From Micromonosporaceae bacterium (GTDB taxonomy: Bacteria; Actinomycetota; Actinomycetes; Mycobacteriales; Micromonosporaceae): a DNA stretch of 35,303 nucleotides. The DNA lies in NCBI GenBank assembly GCA_009380105.1, contig WHSM01000006.1:1-35303 (forward strand). Direction: 5' to 3'. Below are positions 1-8,374 of the stretch, in pieces. Under the pieces are notes generated by a model. The model did not search any database. It was not told where the DNA came from and saw only the letters and a program-made list of their open reading frames with translations. The position numbers and the translations under genes are program-made. Position 1 is the stretch's first letter, and each line of letters begins with the position of its first letter.

Positions 1-86
1 AGGGCGAGGCGGGAGCAGAGGCAGGCGAGGGGCCAAGCCGATGCAGGAGAAGCACGGAGCCGAGAGCAAGGCGCACTTCGTACAAA

Positions 87-198
87 CAAGGGCCGCAAAT
101 GCGAGGCGAGCGGCGCGGAGGCGCGCGACGGCGCGAAAGGAGGCAGGCAAGGGCCGCAAGTGCGAGGCGAGCGGCGCGGAGGCGCGCGACGGCGCGAA
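87..198. repeat. Two 51-base direct repeats, period 61
   Basis: Bases 87-137 and 148-198 are identical except for A99 versus G160. The unit begins CAAGGGCCGCAA and ends GACGGCGCGAA, and consists of GCGAGG/GCGGAG-type purine-rich words. A 10-base spacer separates the copies. No reading frame across them looks like a gene. This may be a fragment of a dispersed intergenic repeat family; the sequence alone does not show a function. Confidence 0.8.
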
Positions 199-232
199 GA
201 AGGAGGCGGACGACTGCCGCACGCGGGGGGTT

Positions 233-250
233 CGGGGGGTCGTCCCCCCG
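233..250. repeat. G-run/C-run hairpin
   Basis: A run of C plus six G pairs with six C plus G around a TCGT loop (stem 233-239 with 244-250), directly after another run of six G. It could act as a terminator-like structure for a gene left of the window, but no U-tract follows on either strand. Confidence 0.4.
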
Positions 251-316
251 GCTGGCATAAACGAAGGCCAGCGGCGAGGCGACAACGTCGCAAGCACACT
301 GGCCCTAGGACTTCAG

Positions 317-352
317 GACGCCGGGCGGCCACGGGGGAAGCCGCCCGGCGTC
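317..352. terminator. Perfect 13-bp inverted repeat, possible terminator
   Basis: GACGCCGGGCGGC (317-329) and GCCGCCCGGCGTC (340-352) are perfect reverse complements around a 10-base loop. No T-run follows on either strand. GC-rich stems without a U-tract are common intrinsic-terminator candidates in actinobacteria. It would insulate moxR from whatever lies to the left. Confidence 0.4.
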
Positions 353-629
353 GGGTGCAATCGTACACATGCTTGGACCGCTGCTGTCTACCCGCTGGCG
401 TGGTCCCTTTGGCCGGTTCCGTTGTGCGAACGGCCTGTTCCGACGAGCGATGCGGGCGACATGCGCCACTTGCCGAAAAACGCCCGATTCTGGGAAGTGG
501 ATTGCCATGAGAGCGCCGGAGCCGGGCGCTCCGAGCCGGCCGTCACGGGGTGGTTGTTGGGGCCATGGCGCGCGCGTGCGAGGCTTGGACTGGCTGCCGC
601 TAGTCGACCGAAGAGGTTGTGGAGTTCAC

Positions 630-1841
630 GTGACGACAGAGACCACTCCCGCGCAGGACGCCACCCTGCTCGAGAAGGCCTTGTTCGAGGTAAAGCGCGT
701 CATCGTCGGGCAGGACGTGATGATCGAGCGGATGTTCACGGCGCTGCTCGCGCGTGGGCACTGCTTGATCGAGGGCGTGCCGGGTGTGGCGAAGACGCTC
801 GCCGTCGAGACGGTGGCGCGGGTGGTGGGCGGCTCGTTCTCCCGGATCCAGTTCACCCCTGACCTGGTGCCGGCCGACGTGGTGGGAACCCGGATCTACC
901 GTCAGGGCGCGGAGAAGTTCGACGTGGAGCTGGGCCCGGTGTTCGCGAACTTCCTGCTCGCCGACGAGATCAACCGGGCGCCGGCGAAGGTGCAGTCGGC
1001 GCTGCTGGAGGTGATGGCGGAGCAGCAGGTGTCGATCGGCGGCGAGACGCACGAGGTGCCCGCGCCGTTCCTGGTGATGGCCACCCAGAACCCGATCGAG
1101 CAGGAGGGCGTGTATCCGCTGCCGGAGGCGCAGCGGGACCGGTTCCTGTTCAAGGTGCTCGTGGGCTACCCGACCGACGTGGAGGAGCGGGAGATCGTCT
1201 ACCGGATGGGCGTCTCCCCGCCGGAGCCGACGGCGATCTTCACGCCGCGGGATCTGCTGCGGCTGCAGCAGACGGCGGACGAGGTCTTCGTGCACAACGC
1301 GCTCGTCGACTACGCGGTGCGGCTGGTCTTCGCGACCCGGGAGCCGGCCGCGCACGGTCTGAACGACGTCGCGCCGCTGGTGCAGTACGGCGCGAGCCCG
1401 CGCGCCTCGCTGGGCCTGGTCCGCGCGTCCCGCGCGATCGCGTTGCTGCGGGGCCGCGACTACGTGCTGCCGCAGGACCTGCAGGACGTGGCGCCGGACA
1501 TTCTGCGGCACCGGCTGGTGCTGTCGTACGACGCCTTGGCGGACGGGGTTCCGGCCGAGCATGTCGTGTCCCGGGTGCTCGCGACGGTCCCGCCGCCGTC
1601 GGTGGCTCCGCGGCAGAACGTCCGGGGTCAGGCCGGCGCGCAGGGCCCGGCGCAGCGGCCGGCTCAGGGTCAGCAGGCTCGGTCGAACTCGGCCCGGGCG
1701 GCGCAGCCGGTGAAAGCCGTGGCGGTGAGCCCGCAGACGCAGCCGTCCAGCGGCGCCGGGTCCGGCGCGGCCGGCGCGGGCGGCCAGCCGCCGAGTGGTG
1801 AGAGCTGGTCCGGCGGGCCCGGCAACGGGCGCACGGCGTGA
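630..1841 (+). CDS. MoxR-family AAA+ ATPase
   Basis: Predicted MoxR ATPase of 403 residues, a cytoplasmic AAA+ chaperone-type protein that usually acts with DUF58 and VWA partners, both encoded next. Walker A is GVPGVAKT (49-56), Walker B LLADEINR (109-116), sensor 1 ATQN (151-154), and the arginine-finger region is EAQRDRF (166-172). From about residue 315 the protein becomes a Pro/Gln/Ala/Gly-rich tail of roughly 85 residues that looks disordered and is longer than usual for the family. I chose GTG 630 because GGAG (621-624) lies five bases upstream and homology-like sequence begins there; the frame is open further upstream but with unlikely sequence. The stop overlaps the next start (GTGA), so translation is probably coupled. 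The exact client is unknown. Confidence 0.93.
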   Translation: MTTETTPAQDATLLEKALFEVKRVIVGQDVMIERMFTALLARGHCLIEGVPGVAKTLAVETVARVVGGSFSRIQFTPDLVPADVVGTRIYRQGAEKFDVELGPVFANFLLADEINRAPAKVQSALLEVMAEQQVSIGGETHEVPAPFLVMATQNPIEQEGVYPLPEAQRDRFLFKVLVGYPTDVEEREIVYRMGVSPPEPTAIFTPRDLLRLQQTADEVFVHNALVDYAVRLVFATREPAAHGLNDVAPLVQYGASPRASLGLVRASRAIALLRGRDYVLPQDLQDVAPDILRHRLVLSYDALADGVPAEHVVSRVLATVPPPSVAPRQNVRGQAGAQGPAQRPAQGQQARSNSARAAQPVKAVAVSPQTQPSSGAGSGAAGAGGQPPSGESWSGGPGNGRTA

Positions 1842-2818
1842 GTCGAGCGGGACTCGCGGTGTTCGGCAAGATGCGCGGCGGCCAGGGCGGACAGCCCGGC
1901 GCCTCCGGCTCGCCGACGCCGCCGGACCCGGCGCGCGCCGAGTTCGTGCTCTCCAGGCTGCAACTGCTGGTGACCCGCCGGCTGGACGGCCTCCTGCAAG
2001 GCGACTACCTGGGTCTGCTGCCCGGGCCGGGCAGCGAGGCGGGGGAGTCGCGCGAGTACCGGCCCGGCGACGACGTCCGCCGCATGGACTGGCCGGTGAC
2101 GGCGCGCACCACGGTGCCGCACGTGCGACAGACGATCGCGGACCGGGAGCTGGAGACCTGGATGGCGTTGGACCTGTCCGCGAGCCTGGACTTCGGCACC
2201 GCGACCTGTCTGAAGCGGGATCTGGCGTTGGCCGCGGCGGCGTCCATCGCGCATCTGACGGTGCGGGGCGGCAACCGGATCGGCGCGGCGGTCGGCACGG
2301 GCGACGGAGTGACCCGGATTCCGGCGCGGCCGGGCCGCAAGGGCGCCCAAGCGCTGCTGCGCTCCATGGCGCTGACTCCCGCGGCTGGCGGGCGTGGTGA
2401 CTTGGCGGCGCTGATCGACTCGCTGAACCGGCCGCCCCGGCGGCGTGGCATGGCGGTGGTGATCTCGGACTTCCTCGCGTCGAGTGGCTGGGAACGCCCG
2501 ATGCGCAAGCTGGCGGTGCGTCACGACGTGCTCGCGGTCGAGGTGGTGGACCCGCGGGAGCTGGAGCTGACGGGCGTCGGCGTGCTGGAGTTCGTGGATC
2601 CGGAGACCGGGGTCGTGCACGAGGTGGACACCTCTGACGCCAAGCTCCGCGCCCGGTACGCCGAGCAGGCAGCCGCGCAGCGCGCCGAGATCGCCGCCTC
2701 GCTGCGGCGCGCCGGCGTTGCCCAGCTTCGGCTGCGCACCGACTCTGACTGGCTGATCGACATCGTGCGCTTCGTGGCCGCGCAGCGGCACGCGCGCACC
2801 GGGGGGACCACGCGATGA
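1838..2818 (+). CDS. DUF58 domain protein (MoxR partner)
   Basis: A 326-residue DUF58 protein, the usual middle member of MoxR-DUF58-VWA operons. The family hallmark is visible as REYRPGDDVRRMDWPVTART (about 72-91). A following stretch, WMALDLSASLDFG, resembles a degenerate VWA-type metal-binding strand (DLSAS). No signal peptide or membrane segment is obvious, so it is probably cytosolic or peripheral. The first ~30 residues are Gly/Pro/Ser-rich, and an internal ATG at 1871 is an alternative start. It overlaps moxR by four bases, and its stop overlaps the VWA gene (ATGA). DUF58 function is poorly understood; a role in cell-envelope assembly with its neighbours is an inference from context. 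Confidence 0.9.
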   Translation: MSRAGLAVFGKMRGGQGGQPGASGSPTPPDPARAEFVLSRLQLLVTRRLDGLLQGDYLGLLPGPGSEAGESREYRPGDDVRRMDWPVTARTTVPHVRQTIADRELETWMALDLSASLDFGTATCLKRDLALAAAASIAHLTVRGGNRIGAAVGTGDGVTRIPARPGRKGAQALLRSMALTPAAGGRGDLAALIDSLNRPPRRRGMAVVISDFLASSGWERPMRKLAVRHDVLAVEVVDPRELELTGVGVLEFVDPETGVVHEVDTSDAKLRARYAEQAAAQRAEIAASLRRAGVAQLRLRTDSDWLIDIVRFVAAQRHARTGGTTR

Positions 2819-3765
2819 TCCGGTACCTCGCTCCGTGGTGGCTGCTGGCTGTGCTGCCCGTGCTGGCGCTGGCCGGCCTTTACGTCTGGGCGCAGCTGCG
2901 TCGGCGCGCCACGGCGGTGAAGTTCAGCAACGTCGACCTGCTGCGCCGGATCGCGCCGAAAGGGCTGGGTTGGCGGCGGCACGCGGCGGCGACAGCCTTC
3001 CTGCTGTGCCTGCTGATCCTGTCGGTGGGGATGGCGCGGCCAGCGGTGGACGTGCAGGAGCCGATGGAGCGCGCCACGGTGATCCTCGCGATCGACGTGT
3101 CGTTGTCCATGGACGCCAAGGACGTCGAGCCGGACCGTTTCACCGCCGCGAAGGCCGCGGCCAAGGACTTCGTCAAACAGCTCCCCGAGACGTTCAACGT
3201 GGGCCTGGTGGCGTTCTCGAAGTCGGCGAACGTGATGGTCTCGCCGACCAAGGAGCACAGCCGGGTGCGGCAGTCCGTGGACACCCTGGAGTTGGGCGAG
3301 GGCACCGCCACCGGCGAGGCCGTGTTCGCGTCGTTGCAGGCGATCCAGTCGGTGCCGGCGGGTGGGGCGAAGGAGCCGCCGCCGGCGCGGATCGTGATGC
3401 TCTCCGACGGCTTCCGAACCTTCGGCCGCAGCGTCGAGCAGGCAGCTGAGGCGGCGTCCGCGGCGAACGTTCCGGTCTCCACGATCGCGTTCGGCACCGA
3501 CAGCGGCACCGTCGACATCAACGGTCAGACGATTCCCGTGAAGGTGGACCGGGCGTCGCTGGAGCGGTTGGCCACCGACACCGGGGGGCACGCGTACGAG
3601 GCGTACACCACGGAGGAGCTCAAGCAGATCTACCAGGACATGGGCTCCTCGATCGGGCGCCGCACCGCCGCGCGGGAGATCAGCCAGTGGTTCATCGGGC
3701 TGGCGATGCTGTTCGGCTTCGCGGCGGCCGGGATGAGCCTGCTCTGGACGTCGCGGATCCCGTGA
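2815..3765 (+). CDS. Membrane-anchored VWA-domain protein (BatA-like)
   Basis: A 316-residue von Willebrand A protein. Hydrophobic segments lie at about 8-26 and 57-74, and another at about 291-310 near the C terminus. Between them is a VWA domain with a complete MIDAS start, DVSLS (94-98), preceded by VILAI, and a later LSDGFRTFG strand. The layout matches BatA-type proteins and the mycobacterial Rv1481 position. The domain should bind a divalent metal and a protein partner, probably outside the membrane. It is the third gene of the MoxR operon and overlaps DUF58 by four bases. A 139-base gap separates it from fabG, which has its own putative promoter. Confidence 0.9.
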   Translation: MIRYLAPWWLLAVLPVLALAGLYVWAQLRRRATAVKFSNVDLLRRIAPKGLGWRRHAAATAFLLCLLILSVGMARPAVDVQEPMERATVILAIDVSLSMDAKDVEPDRFTAAKAAAKDFVKQLPETFNVGLVAFSKSANVMVSPTKEHSRVRQSVDTLELGEGTATGEAVFASLQAIQSVPAGGAKEPPPARIVMLSDGFRTFGRSVEQAAEAASAANVPVSTIAFGTDSGTVDINGQTIPVKVDRASLERLATDTGGHAYEAYTTEELKQIYQDMGSSIGRRTAAREISQWFIGLAMLFGFAAAGMSLLWTSRIP

Positions 3766-3844
3766 GGCGCGCCACTGCCTGGCCGGCGGCGGCTCGGGCC
3801 GGTTACCGGCCAGGGCCGGTTACCCGCTACCCGGAGGTAGGGCC

Positions 3845-4609
<765 letters not shown>

Positions 4610-4642
4610 GCTCCCGGCACGGGTGACTGAGAGAGGAAAAGC

Positions 4643-5407
4643 ATGGGTCTGCTCGACGGCAAGCGACTGCTCGTCACAGGTGTGATCACCGACCAGTCGA
4701 TCGCGTTCTCCGTGGCGAAGCTGGCGCAGGAGCAGGGCGCCACGGTGGTGCTGACCGGCTACGGGCGACTCTCGCTGGTGGAGCGGATCGCCAAGCGGCT
4801 GCCCGCGCCGCCCCCGGTGATCGAGCTGGACGTCACGAACGACGAGCATCTGGAAGCCCTCGCCGGCATGGTCACCGAGCACGTGGACGGCCTCGACGGC
4901 GTGGTGCACTCGATCGGGTACGCCCCGCCGAGCTGTCTGGGCGGCGGCTTCATGACCGCCCCGTGGGAGGACGTGTCCACGGCGCTGCACATCTCGACGT
5001 ACTCGCTGAAGTCGTTGACCGCGGCCTGCCTGCCGCTGATGGGGCGGGGCGGTTCGGTCGTCGGCTTCGACTTCGACGCGACCAGGGCCTGGCCGGTGTA
5101 CGACTGGATGGGCGTGGCGAAGGCCGGCACGGAGTCGGCCGCCCGCTACCTGGCCCGGGAGCTGGGGCCGCAGGGCATCCGGGTGAACCTGGTCGCCGCC
5201 GGGCCGCTGCGCACGATGGCGGCCAAGAGCATTCCTGGCTTCGAGCAGTTCGAGGAGGCCTGGACCAACCGGGCCCCACTGGGCTGGGAGCTGACCGACC
5301 CGGAGCCGGCGGCGCGAGGCTGCCTGGCGCTGCTGTCGGACTGGTTCCCGGCCACCACCGGCGAGATCGTGCATGTCGACGGCGGCTTCCACGCGGTGGG
5401 GGTCTAG
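4643..5407 (+). CDS. fabI: NADH-dependent enoyl-[ACP] reductase, InhA type
   Basis: A 254-residue enoyl-ACP reductase that should reduce trans-2-enoyl-ACP in the last step of each elongation cycle. The nucleotide site shows the FabI/InhA pattern VTGVITDQSIAFSVA (11-25). The conserved serine sits in VVHSIGY (S90, equivalent to InhA S94), F144 in GFDFDATRAW matches InhA F149, and the catalytic pair is Y153 and K160 (YDWMGVAK, InhA Y158/K165). InhA residue numbers are from memory. The sequence looks closer to InhA than to proteobacterial FabI. GAGAGG lies nine bases upstream of ATG 4643. It is probably co-transcribed with fabG. Confidence 0.94.
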   Translation: MGLLDGKRLLVTGVITDQSIAFSVAKLAQEQGATVVLTGYGRLSLVERIAKRLPAPPPVIELDVTNDEHLEALAGMVTEHVDGLDGVVHSIGYAPPSCLGGGFMTAPWEDVSTALHISTYSLKSLTAACLPLMGRGGSVVGFDFDATRAWPVYDWMGVAKAGTESAARYLARELGPQGIRVNLVAAGPLRTMAAKSIPGFEQFEEAWTNRAPLGWELTDPEPAARGCLALLSDWFPATTGEIVHVDGGFHAVGV

Positions 5408-5425
5408 GGTCCGGGCGCAGGCCGC

Positions 5426-5439
5426 TAAGGTTCCGCCCG
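5426..5439 (+). promoter_or_regulatory. Leaderless promoter of hemH: TAAGGT-N7-GTG
   Basis: TAAGGT (5426-5431) ends exactly seven bases before the hemH GTG at 5439, so transcription would begin at or next to the start codon. No good Shine-Dalgarno sequence sits at normal spacing, which fits a leaderless transcript. hemH may therefore be expressed independently of fabG-fabI as well as by read-through. Confidence 0.55.
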
Positions 5440-6455
5440 TGAGCGAATACGACGCATTGCTGCTGTTGTCGTTCGGCGGCCCGGAGGGGCCCGACGATGT
5501 GATCCCGTTCCTGCAGAACGTGACCAGGGGCCGTGGCGTGCCGGCGTCCCGCCTGGCCGAGGTGGCCGAGCACTACCGGGCGTTCGGGGGCGTGTCGCCG
5601 ATCAACGCCCAGAACCGGGCGCTGCTCGACGCGGTGCGCGGCGAATGCGCCCGAGCCGGGATCGACCTGCCGTGGTACTGGGGCAACCGCAACTGGCATC
5701 CGCTGCTCACCGACACGCTGCGACGGATGCGGGACGATGGGGTGCGCCGAGCGCTGGCCCTCGTCACCAGCGCGTACGGGTCGTACTCGTCGTGCCGGCA
5801 GTATCTGGAGGACATCGCCCGCGCCCGCGCCGAGGTCGGCGAGGACGCGCCGGTCGTCGACAAGATCCGCCACTTCCACGACCATCCGGGCTTCGTCGAG
5901 CCGCACGCCGACGCGGTGCGAACGGCGCTGGCGTCGCTGGCCCAGCTCGGGGAGGCGAGGCCTCGCTTGATCTTCACCGCGCATTCGATCCCGGAGCGGA
6001 TGAACGAGACCTCCGGGCCCGAGGGGCGGCGCTACTCCGACCAGCTGGCCGAGACGGCGCGTCTGGTGGCGTCGGCGGCGGCTCCGGAGCTGCCGTACGA
6101 CCTGGTCTGGCAGAGCCGTTCCGGGCCGCCGCGGGTTCGGTGGCTGGAGCCGGACGTCAACGACCATCTGGAGCGGCTCGCCGACGCCGGCGTCACGGCT
6201 GTGGCGGTGAGCCCGATCGGCTTCGTCAGCGACCACCTGGAGGTGGTCTGGGATCTCGACCACGAGGCGGCGGCGACCGCGGAGCGGCTGGGCCTGGCGT
6301 ACGCGCGGGCGGCTGCCCCTGGCACGGATCCGCGGTTCGTCGCGATGGTGCGTGAGCTGGTCGCCGAGCGTCTGGCCGGGCAGCCGCGGCGGCGGCTCGG
6401 GGCGCTGCCGGTCTGGGACGCGTGCCCTGCCGGCTGCTGCGCGCCGGCTCGCTGA
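5439..6455 (+). CDS. hemH: Ferrochelatase (coproporphyrin ferrochelatase type)
   Basis: A 338-residue ferrochelatase that inserts Fe2+ into a porphyrin. Actinobacterial enzymes of this group act on coproporphyrin III in the coproporphyrin-dependent haem route (also called CpfC). Visible signatures are LLSFGGPEGPDDV (9-21), the metal-binding His in FTAHSIPE (H182) and the catalytic Glu in GFVSDHLEVVWDLD (E268). C119 (SSCRQY) together with C329, C333 and C334 near the C terminus (DACPAGCC) suggests the [2Fe-2S] cluster known in mycobacterial ferrochelatase, although the C-terminal spacing is tighter than I remember there. I chose GTG 5439 for the TAAGGT-N7 promoter and because family sequence starts there; an upstream in-frame ATG at 5373 lies inside fabI. 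Confidence 0.93.
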   Translation: MSEYDALLLLSFGGPEGPDDVIPFLQNVTRGRGVPASRLAEVAEHYRAFGGVSPINAQNRALLDAVRGECARAGIDLPWYWGNRNWHPLLTDTLRRMRDDGVRRALALVTSAYGSYSSCRQYLEDIARARAEVGEDAPVVDKIRHFHDHPGFVEPHADAVRTALASLAQLGEARPRLIFTAHSIPERMNETSGPEGRRYSDQLAETARLVASAAAPELPYDLVWQSRSGPPRVRWLEPDVNDHLERLADAGVTAVAVSPIGFVSDHLEVVWDLDHEAAATAERLGLAYARAAAPGTDPRFVAMVRELVAERLAGQPRRRLGALPVWDACPAGCCAPAR

Positions 6456-6503
6456 ATCCGCGCCACGCCGTCAACAGTGGACGGATCGCGCGAATCGCTG
6501 CAA

Positions 6504-6509
6504 TATAAC
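6504..6509 (+). promoter_or_regulatory. Putative -10 (TATAAC) of the MauE/MauD-like operon
   Basis: TATAAC lies in an unusually AT-rich patch (about 6500-6520) of the 116-base gap after hemH. Transcription from about 6516 would give a leader near 56 bases. Inside that leader is the 11-base palindrome GTGACTGTCAC (6525-6535), a possible operator or small stem. No -35 hexamer fits well at 16-18 bases; TGGACG at 6478 is 20 bases away. Confidence 0.4.
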
Positions 6510-6571
6510 TACACATCAGCGTGTGTGACTGTCACTGATTGCCGGCCCCTGCCGGCTGGAGGGTGGTCGTC

Positions 6572-7273
6572 GTGTCGCCGCCACAGGAACGTGTCGCGCA
6601 TCGCGCGCTGGACGGCCGCCGCTTCCTGATCTCCGGTCCGCTCGACCTCAGCGCTTCCGCCACCTCGGTCGTCGAAGTGACCATCGACGGCCGCCGGCAC
6701 GAGCTCACCGCCGGCCCCGCGAACCTGGGCCGGGACGTCGCGCGCGCGGTGGGCGTCGACCGGTTCGACGAGGAGTTGCGATACGAGGGCGGCACGCTGC
6801 TCACCGCCCGGACCCGCCCGTACGACCCCCGCATCCGGCTCCGCGAGGAGCGCCTGACCGCCGTGTGGGAGGGCAGGCGGCACAGCCTCTTCACCCACCT
6901 GTACCGCGCCACGTCCAGCGACGTGCTCGGTGTGCTCCGCGCGCTGCGCCTCGACGAGCACCCTGACGGCCTCGCCGTGCGGCCGCGGCGGCGTGGCGCC
7001 TTCGCCGCTCCGGCGACTGTGGTGAAGGAGATCGGCGGCCTGGGGCTGCTGGAGCTGTCGCCGCTCACGCCTCGCCACGCCGAGCAACTGCCGCGGTGGC
7101 AGGGCCGCCAGACACCTGCCGGCGAGCTGTTCCGGGACCGGCTCTCCGACGGCTCGCCGTACTTCGTGCTGGCCGCCCGCGACGTGTGGGCCACCGTGCT
7201 GCCGCTGTCCGGCGCCGCGGCCGATCAGGCGCCGGAGCTGATCGGCCGACTGCGGCTGGCGACGGCTGAGTGA
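6572..7273 (+). CDS. Unrecognised protein, first gene of mau-like operon
   Basis: A 233-residue protein that I do not recognise. It has no signal peptide, no membrane segment and no cysteine, so it is probably cytoplasmic. The N-terminal third contains alternating hydrophobic and charged strands (SVVEVTIDGRRHEL); the middle is Arg-rich (RPRRRGAF). No metal, nucleotide or HTH motif stands out. GTG 6572 is preferred because GGAGGG (6558-6563) is eight bases upstream; the frame is open to a TTG at 6539. Only seven bases separate it from the MauE-like gene, so co-transcription is very likely. Its job may be regulation of, or a cytoplasmic partner for, the exported cysteine-rich protein at the end of the operon, but this is context only. 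Confidence 0.75.
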   Translation: MSPPQERVAHRALDGRRFLISGPLDLSASATSVVEVTIDGRRHELTAGPANLGRDVARAVGVDRFDEELRYEGGTLLTARTRPYDPRIRLREERLTAVWEGRRHSLFTHLYRATSSDVLGVLRALRLDEHPDGLAVRPRRRGAFAAPATVVKEIGGLGLLELSPLTPRHAEQLPRWQGRQTPAGELFRDRLSDGSPYFVLAARDVWATVLPLSGAAADQAPELIGRLRLATAE

Positions 7274-7280
7274 GCCCGTC

Positions 7281-7865
7281 GTGTCCGCGCTCCTCGGCAG
7301 CGTCGCCGCGTGGACGGTGCTGTTGACGCTGCTCGTCGCCCTGGTCGAGCGCGCGACCGCGCCGTCGGTGCTGCGGCGCGCCCTGGCCGCGCACGGTGTG
7401 CTTCCCGCGCCCGCCGGGTTCGCCGCAGCGGTCACCGCGGCGGAGGCGCTGCTGTGCGGCGCCGGGCTGGTCGGCCTGGTCGGCGGCCACGGCCGGGCAT
7501 TGCCGGCCGCGCTGGCGGGCAGCGCGCTGCTGTTCACCGGGAACGCCGCATACGGCTGGCACGTCTGGTCGAGCCGGCGTCCCGGCTCGTGCGGCTGCTC
7601 CCGCTGGGAGACGCCGACCTCCGGTTGGACGGTGACGCGGGCGGGCGCGCTGGCGGCCCTGGCGCTGGTCGCGCTGACGACGTCGGGCTCGATCATGGGT
7701 CCTGTCCGGATCAGCGCGGACCTCGTCGTCGTGGCGGCCGCAGCGGCCGTGTTCACGACGCTCCTGTGGGTCCTGCCGCTGGCGATGCGCGAGCCGGCCG
7801 CGCCGGACCGGTCGGCGCCGCCGGACCTGCCGGGCCGGCTTCGGGCGGAGGAGGTCGTCGCATGA
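7281..7865 (+). CDS. MauE-like redox membrane protein (MauE/DoxX type)
   Basis: A 194-residue membrane protein with four likely transmembrane segments at about 7-22, 47-68, 73-93 and 119-138, and perhaps a fifth at 147-168. After the third segment comes SCGCSRWETPTSGWTVTRA, with C104 and C106 in a C-X-C pair; this kind of motif marks MauE/DoxX-family redox proteins. MauE is needed, with MauD, for disulfide formation in the methylamine dehydrogenase light chain (established for methylotrophs). Here the gene sits directly before a MauD-like gene, overlapping it by ATGA, and one gene before an exported 12-cysteine protein, which is the obvious substrate. It starts at GTG 7281, without a strong ribosome binding site, so translation is probably coupled. 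Confidence 0.8.
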   Translation: MSALLGSVAAWTVLLTLLVALVERATAPSVLRRALAAHGVLPAPAGFAAAVTAAEALLCGAGLVGLVGGHGRALPAALAGSALLFTGNAAYGWHVWSSRRPGSCGCSRWETPTSGWTVTRAGALAALALVALTTSGSIMGPVRISADLVVVAAAAAVFTTLLWVLPLAMREPAAPDRSAPPDLPGRLRAEEVVA

Positions 7866-8374
7866 GTTTCCAGACCAGCGCGTTGATCCTCAGTTGGGTG
7901 GCGATCCTGCTGCTCGCCCTGGTGGTGTCCGGGCTGGTGCGGCAGGTCCACGCGCTGTCCTCCGGCGCCGGCCGATCCCGGCCGGCAGGGCCGCCGCTCG
8001 GCGCGACGGCGCCGGGGTTCGAGTGGCTGCGCCCCGAGCCACCCGCGCCCATGGTGTTGTTGTTCCTGGACGCGGATTGCGGCGTGTGCGCCGAGGTGCT
8101 CGACGAGGCCGGTCGCCACCGCGGCATGCGGTGGCGGGCGCTCTACCGCACGGCGGCGCCGGCGGACGCGGCGCCGCTGGGGTCCGACACGCCGATTCCC
8201 AGCTACGGCCACCAGGCCGAGTTGTTCGACCGCCACGACGTGATCGCGGCGCCGTACGGGGTGGTGGTCGGCGCCGACGGTCGCGTCCTCGCCGCCGAGA
8301 CCGTCGGTTCCCGGGCGGCCCTGCGCGGGCTGCTGTCCCACGTGCCCGACTCCGCTGAACTGGGAGGTCCGTGA
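7862..8374 (+). CDS. MauD-like membrane-anchored thioredoxin-fold protein
   Basis: A 170-residue protein with one N-terminal membrane anchor (about 7-26) and an extracytoplasmic thioredoxin-like domain. The family marker PxxPPLGATAPGF (41-53) precedes the active-site strand VLLFLDADCGVC, with the CXXC pair C73-G-V-C76. A probable cis-Pro loop follows in the stretch IAAPYGVVVGADGRVL. This layout matches MauD, the periplasmic thiol-disulfide protein for maturation of the methylamine dehydrogenase light chain. It probably works as a pair with the preceding MauE-like protein and passes disulfides to the product of the next gene. ATG 7862 overlaps the previous stop, and its own stop overlaps the next ATG (TGATG). 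Confidence 0.82.
   Translation: MSFQTSALILSWVAILLLALVVSGLVRQVHALSSGAGRSRPAGPPLGATAPGFEWLRPEPPAPMVLLFLDADCGVCAEVLDEAGRHRGMRWRALYRTAAPADAAPLGSDTPIPSYGHQAELFDRHDVIAAPYGVVVGADGRVLAAETVGSRAALRGLLSHVPDSAELGGP

Larger units (their letters stand above)
1..629. other. Non-coding leader region upstream of moxR
   Basis: I see no convincing gene in these 629 bases. Open frames exist on both strands, but they are rich in Arg, Ala and Gly, have no ribosome binding site and resemble no family, as expected for random frames at this GC content. The region holds a 51-base direct repeat (87-198), a G-run/C-run hairpin near 233-250 and a 13-bp perfect inverted repeat at 317-352. Bases 353-629 contain the presumed moxR promoter, but I could not pick a convincing -35/-10 pair. 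Confidence 0.6.

Noticed and set aside
369-629. Upstream extension of MoxR to 369
   Set aside because: The extra 87 residues are Cys/Arg/Gly-rich and unlike the family; GTG 630 has a ribosome binding site and begins family-like sequence.
41-862. Long plus-strand open frame over 41-862
   Set aside because: Arg/Ala/Gly-rich composition, no ribosome binding site, overlaps the moxR coding region in another frame; a by-product of high GC.
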